Assembly: GCF_009741275.1 (NCBI RefSeq)
Contig: NZ_WOWS01000005.1
Location: 229,675-293,674 of the forward strand
Source of the DNA: Winogradskyella endarachnes
GTDB lineage: Bacteria > Bacteroidota > Bacteroidia > Flavobacteriales > Flavobacteriaceae
DNA: 64,000 bases
Direction of reading: 5' to 3'
A program made the position numbers and the translations under genes. Shown piece after piece: positions 61,229 to 64,000 of this stretch (positions are counted from its first letter, which is position 1; every line of letters starts with the position of its first letter). A model generated the notes under the pieces. The model saw only the letters and a program-made list of their open reading frames with translations, was not told the DNA's origin and ran no database searches.

Positions 61229-63577
61229 TTGAAATTCCACAATTTCTTAAATCGACATAGGGTAAAATCAATGGTGATTTTGACACTTCTTGTTGCCTAT
61301 TATTTCTGCTTACCCAAAACATTGTTTAAAGACCCAACAGCAACTGTAATTACTAGTGACTCAAACGAACTACTTGGCGCTTTAATTGCGGATGATGGCC
61401 AATGGCGATTTCCCGCCAATGATAGTGTACCAGATAAATTTAAACTATGTATTCTTCAATTTGAAGATGAATACTTCTATAAACATCCTGGCTTTAATCC
61501 TGTTTCAATATTTAAAGCTTTAAAAGGCAACTTAAATTCTGGCTCTGTAAAACGAGGCGGAAGCACATTAACACAGCAAGTTATCAGGTTATCTAGAAAA
61601 GGACAATCTAGAACTTATTTTGAAAAACTAAAAGAAATTATTCTTGCCACGAGACTAGAATTTAGGCTATCTAAAGATGAAATTTTAAATCTATACGCAA
61701 GTCATGCGCCTTTTGGAGGAAATGTTGTAGGTATTGATGCTGCTGCTTGGCGATATTTTAACCGAAATGCCAATAATTTATCTTGGGCAGAAAGCGCAAC
61801 ATTAGCGGTACTACCAAATGCACCTAGTTTAATTTATCCTGGTAAAAATCAAGAGCGATTACTAGACAAACGTAATCGTTTGTTGAGAAAATTATATAAT
61901 AACGAGATAATTGACCAACTCACTTATGAATTATCAATAGCAGAAAGCTTACCACAAAAACCATATCCATTACCACAAATTGCACCTCATTTACTTCAAA
62001 AAGTTGCAAAAAAAAATAGAGGTGAACGTATAAAAACAACTGTAAATATTGCGTTACAAGAACAAGCAAATACCATTGTAAAACAACACTACAATCATTT
62101 AAAACAGAATGAAATCTACAACATATCTGTATTAGTTTTAGATGTAAAAACAAGAGAAGTACTTACTTATATTGGTAACTCACCAACAGATGACGCGCAC
62201 CAAAAAAGTGTAGATATTGTAGATAAACCAAGAAGCACAGGTAGTATTTTAAAACCCTTTTTATATGCTGCTATGTTAGATGCTGGTGATTTATTGCCCA
62301 ATACTTTAGTTGCAGATGTACCAACACAATTTGGCAGTTACCAACCCAAAAATTATAACCAAACTTACGATGGTGCTGTGCATGCCAATGAAGCCTTATC
62401 TCGCTCTCTAAATGTACCAATTGTGCGAATGCTTCAGGAGTTTGGGCTAGACCGTTTTTACCATTACCTCAAAGCACTTCAACTTAAAGATTTAAAATAT
62501 AATGCTAACCATTACGGTTTATCGCTAGTGCTTGGCGGTGCAGAGAGCAACCTTTGGGATTTATGTAAAAGCTATGCTGCGCTGTCTTCAACTTTAAATC
62601 ATTTTAATGAAAATTCTAGTAAGTATTATTCAAATGAATTTTGCCAACCAATTTACAAATCTGATGAGATTATTAACTTTGGAAAGCAGTCTACACAAAA
62701 GGATGTTTTTGATGCGGCTTCTATATATTTAACTTTTGAAAGTATGAAGCAAGTGAACCGTCCACAAAGTGATGAAAGTTGGGAATATTATGATTCTTCT
62801 CAAGAAATCGCCTGGAAAACCGGTACAAGTTTTGGATTTAGAGATGCTTGGGCAATTGGCACTACTAAAGATTATGTGGTTGGCGTTTGGGTTGGTAATG
62901 CAGATGGCGAAGGACGACCTGGTTTAGTTGGTGTGCAAACTGCTGCACCAATTTTATTTGATGTTTTTGATTTATTACCAAAAAGCAATTGGTTTAATCA
63001 ACCTTTTGATGAAATGTTAGAGGTTAAAATATGTAAAAAAAGTGGTTATAGAGCTTCCTCTATTTGTGATGCTACAGAAATGCAATTTATACAAGCGAGC
63101 GGAAAAAAAACAGAACCTTGTCCGTTTCATAAATTAGTGCATTTAGATGTAGCAGAACGTTATCAAGTTAATTCATCTTGCGAAGCCATTTCAAATATTA
63201 TCAATAAATCTTGGTTTGTTTTACCACCTTTACAAGCACATTATTTTAAGAGCAAAAATCCATATTATAAACCATTACCTCCTTTTAGAAATGATTGTGT
63301 AGAATCTTCTGGTATTTCCATGGAGTTTATATACCCAAACCAACAAAGTACTATTTATTTACCCAAAGATTTTAATGGTAAAACCAATGATTTAATCTTG
63401 AAAGTTGCGCACTCTAAGCCAGAAATAGAATTACATTGGTATATTGATAGTGAATACATTGGCAGCACAAAAGACATACACGACATGGCTGTTTTACCAA
63501 GTACTGGTGAGCACATAATTACTGTTACGGACGAATTAGGTAATAGCTTAAAACATAAGATTACAATCTTAGATTAA
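61229..63577 (+). CDS. pbpC: penicillin-binding protein 1C
   Basis: Bifunctional peptidoglycan synthase, about 782 residues from a TTG at 61229 (MKFHNFLNRHR); an in-frame ATG at 61178 would overlap the ABM gene. N-terminal anchor (MVILTLLVAYYFCLP), GT51 glycosyltransferase with FEDEYFYKHPG and RGGSTLTQQVIRL, a transpeptidase with SILK (catalytic Ser339, Lys342), SRSLN and KTGTS (530-534), and a BiPBP_C-type beta domain at the C-terminus. Encoded close to the A2M lipoprotein, the standard YfhM-PbpC partnership, but with SH3 and ABM genes between. Confidence 0.93.
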   Translation: MKFHNFLNRHRVKSMVILTLLVAYYFCLPKTLFKDPTATVITSDSNELLGALIADDGQWRFPANDSVPDKFKLCILQFEDEYFYKHPGFNPVSIFKALKGNLNSGSVKRGGSTLTQQVIRLSRKGQSRTYFEKLKEIILATRLEFRLSKDEILNLYASHAPFGGNVVGIDAAAWRYFNRNANNLSWAESATLAVLPNAPSLIYPGKNQERLLDKRNRLLRKLYNNEIIDQLTYELSIAESLPQKPYPLPQIAPHLLQKVAKKNRGERIKTTVNIALQEQANTIVKQHYNHLKQNEIYNISVLVLDVKTREVLTYIGNSPTDDAHQKSVDIVDKPRSTGSILKPFLYAAMLDAGDLLPNTLVADVPTQFGSYQPKNYNQTYDGAVHANEALSRSLNVPIVRMLQEFGLDRFYHYLKALQLKDLKYNANHYGLSLVLGGAESNLWDLCKSYAALSSTLNHFNENSSKYYSNEFCQPIYKSDEIINFGKQSTQKDVFDAASIYLTFESMKQVNRPQSDESWEYYDSSQEIAWKTGTSFGFRDAWAIGTTKDYVVGVWVGNADGEGRPGLVGVQTAAPILFDVFDLLPKSNWFNQPFDEMLEVKICKKSGYRASSICDATEMQFIQASGKKTEPCPFHKLVHLDVAERYQVNSSCEAISNIINKSWFVLPPLQAHYFKSKNPYYKPLPPFRNDCVESSGISMEFIYPNQQSTIYLPKDFNGKTNDLILKVAHSKPEIELHWYIDSEYIGSTKDIHDMAVLPSTGEHIITVTDELGNSLKHKITILD

Positions 63578-63623
63578 CATTTAAAATATCAATCTGAGCA
63601 CATTATTTCTCACTGCCTTTTAG

Positions 63624-64000
63624 TTATCTTTTTAAGGTAAAATGGGCTTTAAATTCTTTACGGATATCAGTGCCTGGTTCGTCGTATTCTACTGTAAACC
63701 AATAATCACTGGTTGGCATTAAACTACCATTATATGTTCCGTCCCAACCGCTTCCATCTGGACTCAATTGTTTCAACAGTTTTCCGTATCTGTCAAATAT
63801 ATAAATTTTTGCATTACTTCCAATACCTGTGATATTCCAAGTTTCATTAAATTCATCGCCATTAGGTGTAAAATATAATGGGTAATCTACGATAAACGTT
63901 GTCGCAGTCTCTGTTCCACAGCCATTCTTATCTCTGGCTATAACCTCATGTTCACCTGCTGATACATTGCTAAATACTAACGCATCTTGCCATGGTCCGC
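63624..64000 (-). CDS. C-terminal part of a T9SS type B cargo protein
   Basis: Minus-strand gene entering from beyond the window; only the last 125 codons are seen. They read through YFTPNGDEFNETWNITG, IYIFDRYGKLLKQL, SPDGSGWDGTYNG and MPTSDYWFTVEY, the gliding-motility-associated type B C-terminal domain exported by T9SS. The stop is at 63624-63626. The preceding residues (SAGEHEVIARDKNGCG) look like an adhesin repeat. Probably a large secreted or surface protein, convergent with pbpC. Confidence 0.85.
   Translation of the reverse strand, partial: GPWQDALVFSNVSAGEHEVIARDKNGCGTETATTFIVDYPLYFTPNGDEFNETWNITGIGSNAKIYIFDRYGKLLKQLSPDGSGWDGTYNGSLMPTSDYWFTVEYDEPGTDIRKEFKAHFTLKR

Overview
The window looks like chromosomal DNA of a member of the Flavobacteriaceae (Bacteroidota). 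The evidence is AT-rich DNA, -7 elements of the Bacteroidota type TAnnTTTG upstream of several genes, cargo of the type IX secretion system (T9SS) with type A and type B C-terminal domains, lipoproteins with acidic or K/S-D-D residues after the lipid cysteine, and a complete Bat operon. The genus cannot be named from the sequence alone. I saw no rRNA, tRNA, CRISPR array, phage or transposase.

Layout. 1-9.2 kb: housekeeping genes (a partial gene, aspartate kinase and an acetyltransferase on the minus strand; fructose-1,6-bisphosphatase; a TerB-like protein; mfd; an EamA transporter; a TlpA-like thiol protein). 9.2-17.1 kb: an orphan lipoprotein, a T9SS-exported propeller protein, a membrane AraC regulator, gpsA, pheS with two conserved unknowns, and a CvpA-like protein. 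17.1-27.2 kb: a divergent iron/heme locus. Five minus-strand genes (a CxxC protein, a PepSY/flavodoxin-reductase fusion, a DUF2271 protein, an exported ankyrin protein and a DUF6607 protein) face a plus-strand TonB receptor and two HmuY-like proteins. 27.3-33.0 kb: five minus-strand genes for inorganic carbon handling (SulP, universal stress protein, beta-carbonic anhydrase, DUF2490 protein, SulP). 33.1-42.7 kb: the MoxR-DUF58-Bat operon. 42.8-47 kb: a DUF4382 lipoprotein, two oxidoreductases, an HD protein and an AlbA_2 protein. 47-52.2 kb: a possible small RNA, an OmpA pair, a barrel/lipoprotein pair and an aldehyde dehydrogenase. 52.7-53.9 kb: a DUF6090/TPR gene broken by one in-frame stop. 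54-63.6 kb: an alpha-2-macroglobulin lipoprotein and penicillin-binding protein 1C, with an SH3 protein, a small monooxygenase and a hairpin-rich spacer between them. The window ends inside a T9SS type B cargo gene.

How the genes work together. The most interesting region is 17.1-27.2 kb. The TonB receptor and two HmuY paralogues (one a predicted surface lipoprotein, one a T9SS cargo) would capture and import heme. The PepSY fusion carries FMN, FAD and NADPH sites on the cytoplasmic side and histidines in or near its membrane segments. The DUF2271 protein carries a D-A-I-T-G-A-T motif of the type flavinylated by ApbE. Together they suggest an electron path from cytoplasmic NADPH to a flavin-carrying periplasmic protein, used to reduce or process heme or ferric iron. 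DUF6607 and the ankyrin protein would be uncharacterised partners. The A2M-PBP1C pair and the Bat operon are envelope-maintenance modules, and the SulP/carbonic anhydrase set suggests bicarbonate uptake for anaplerotic fixation.
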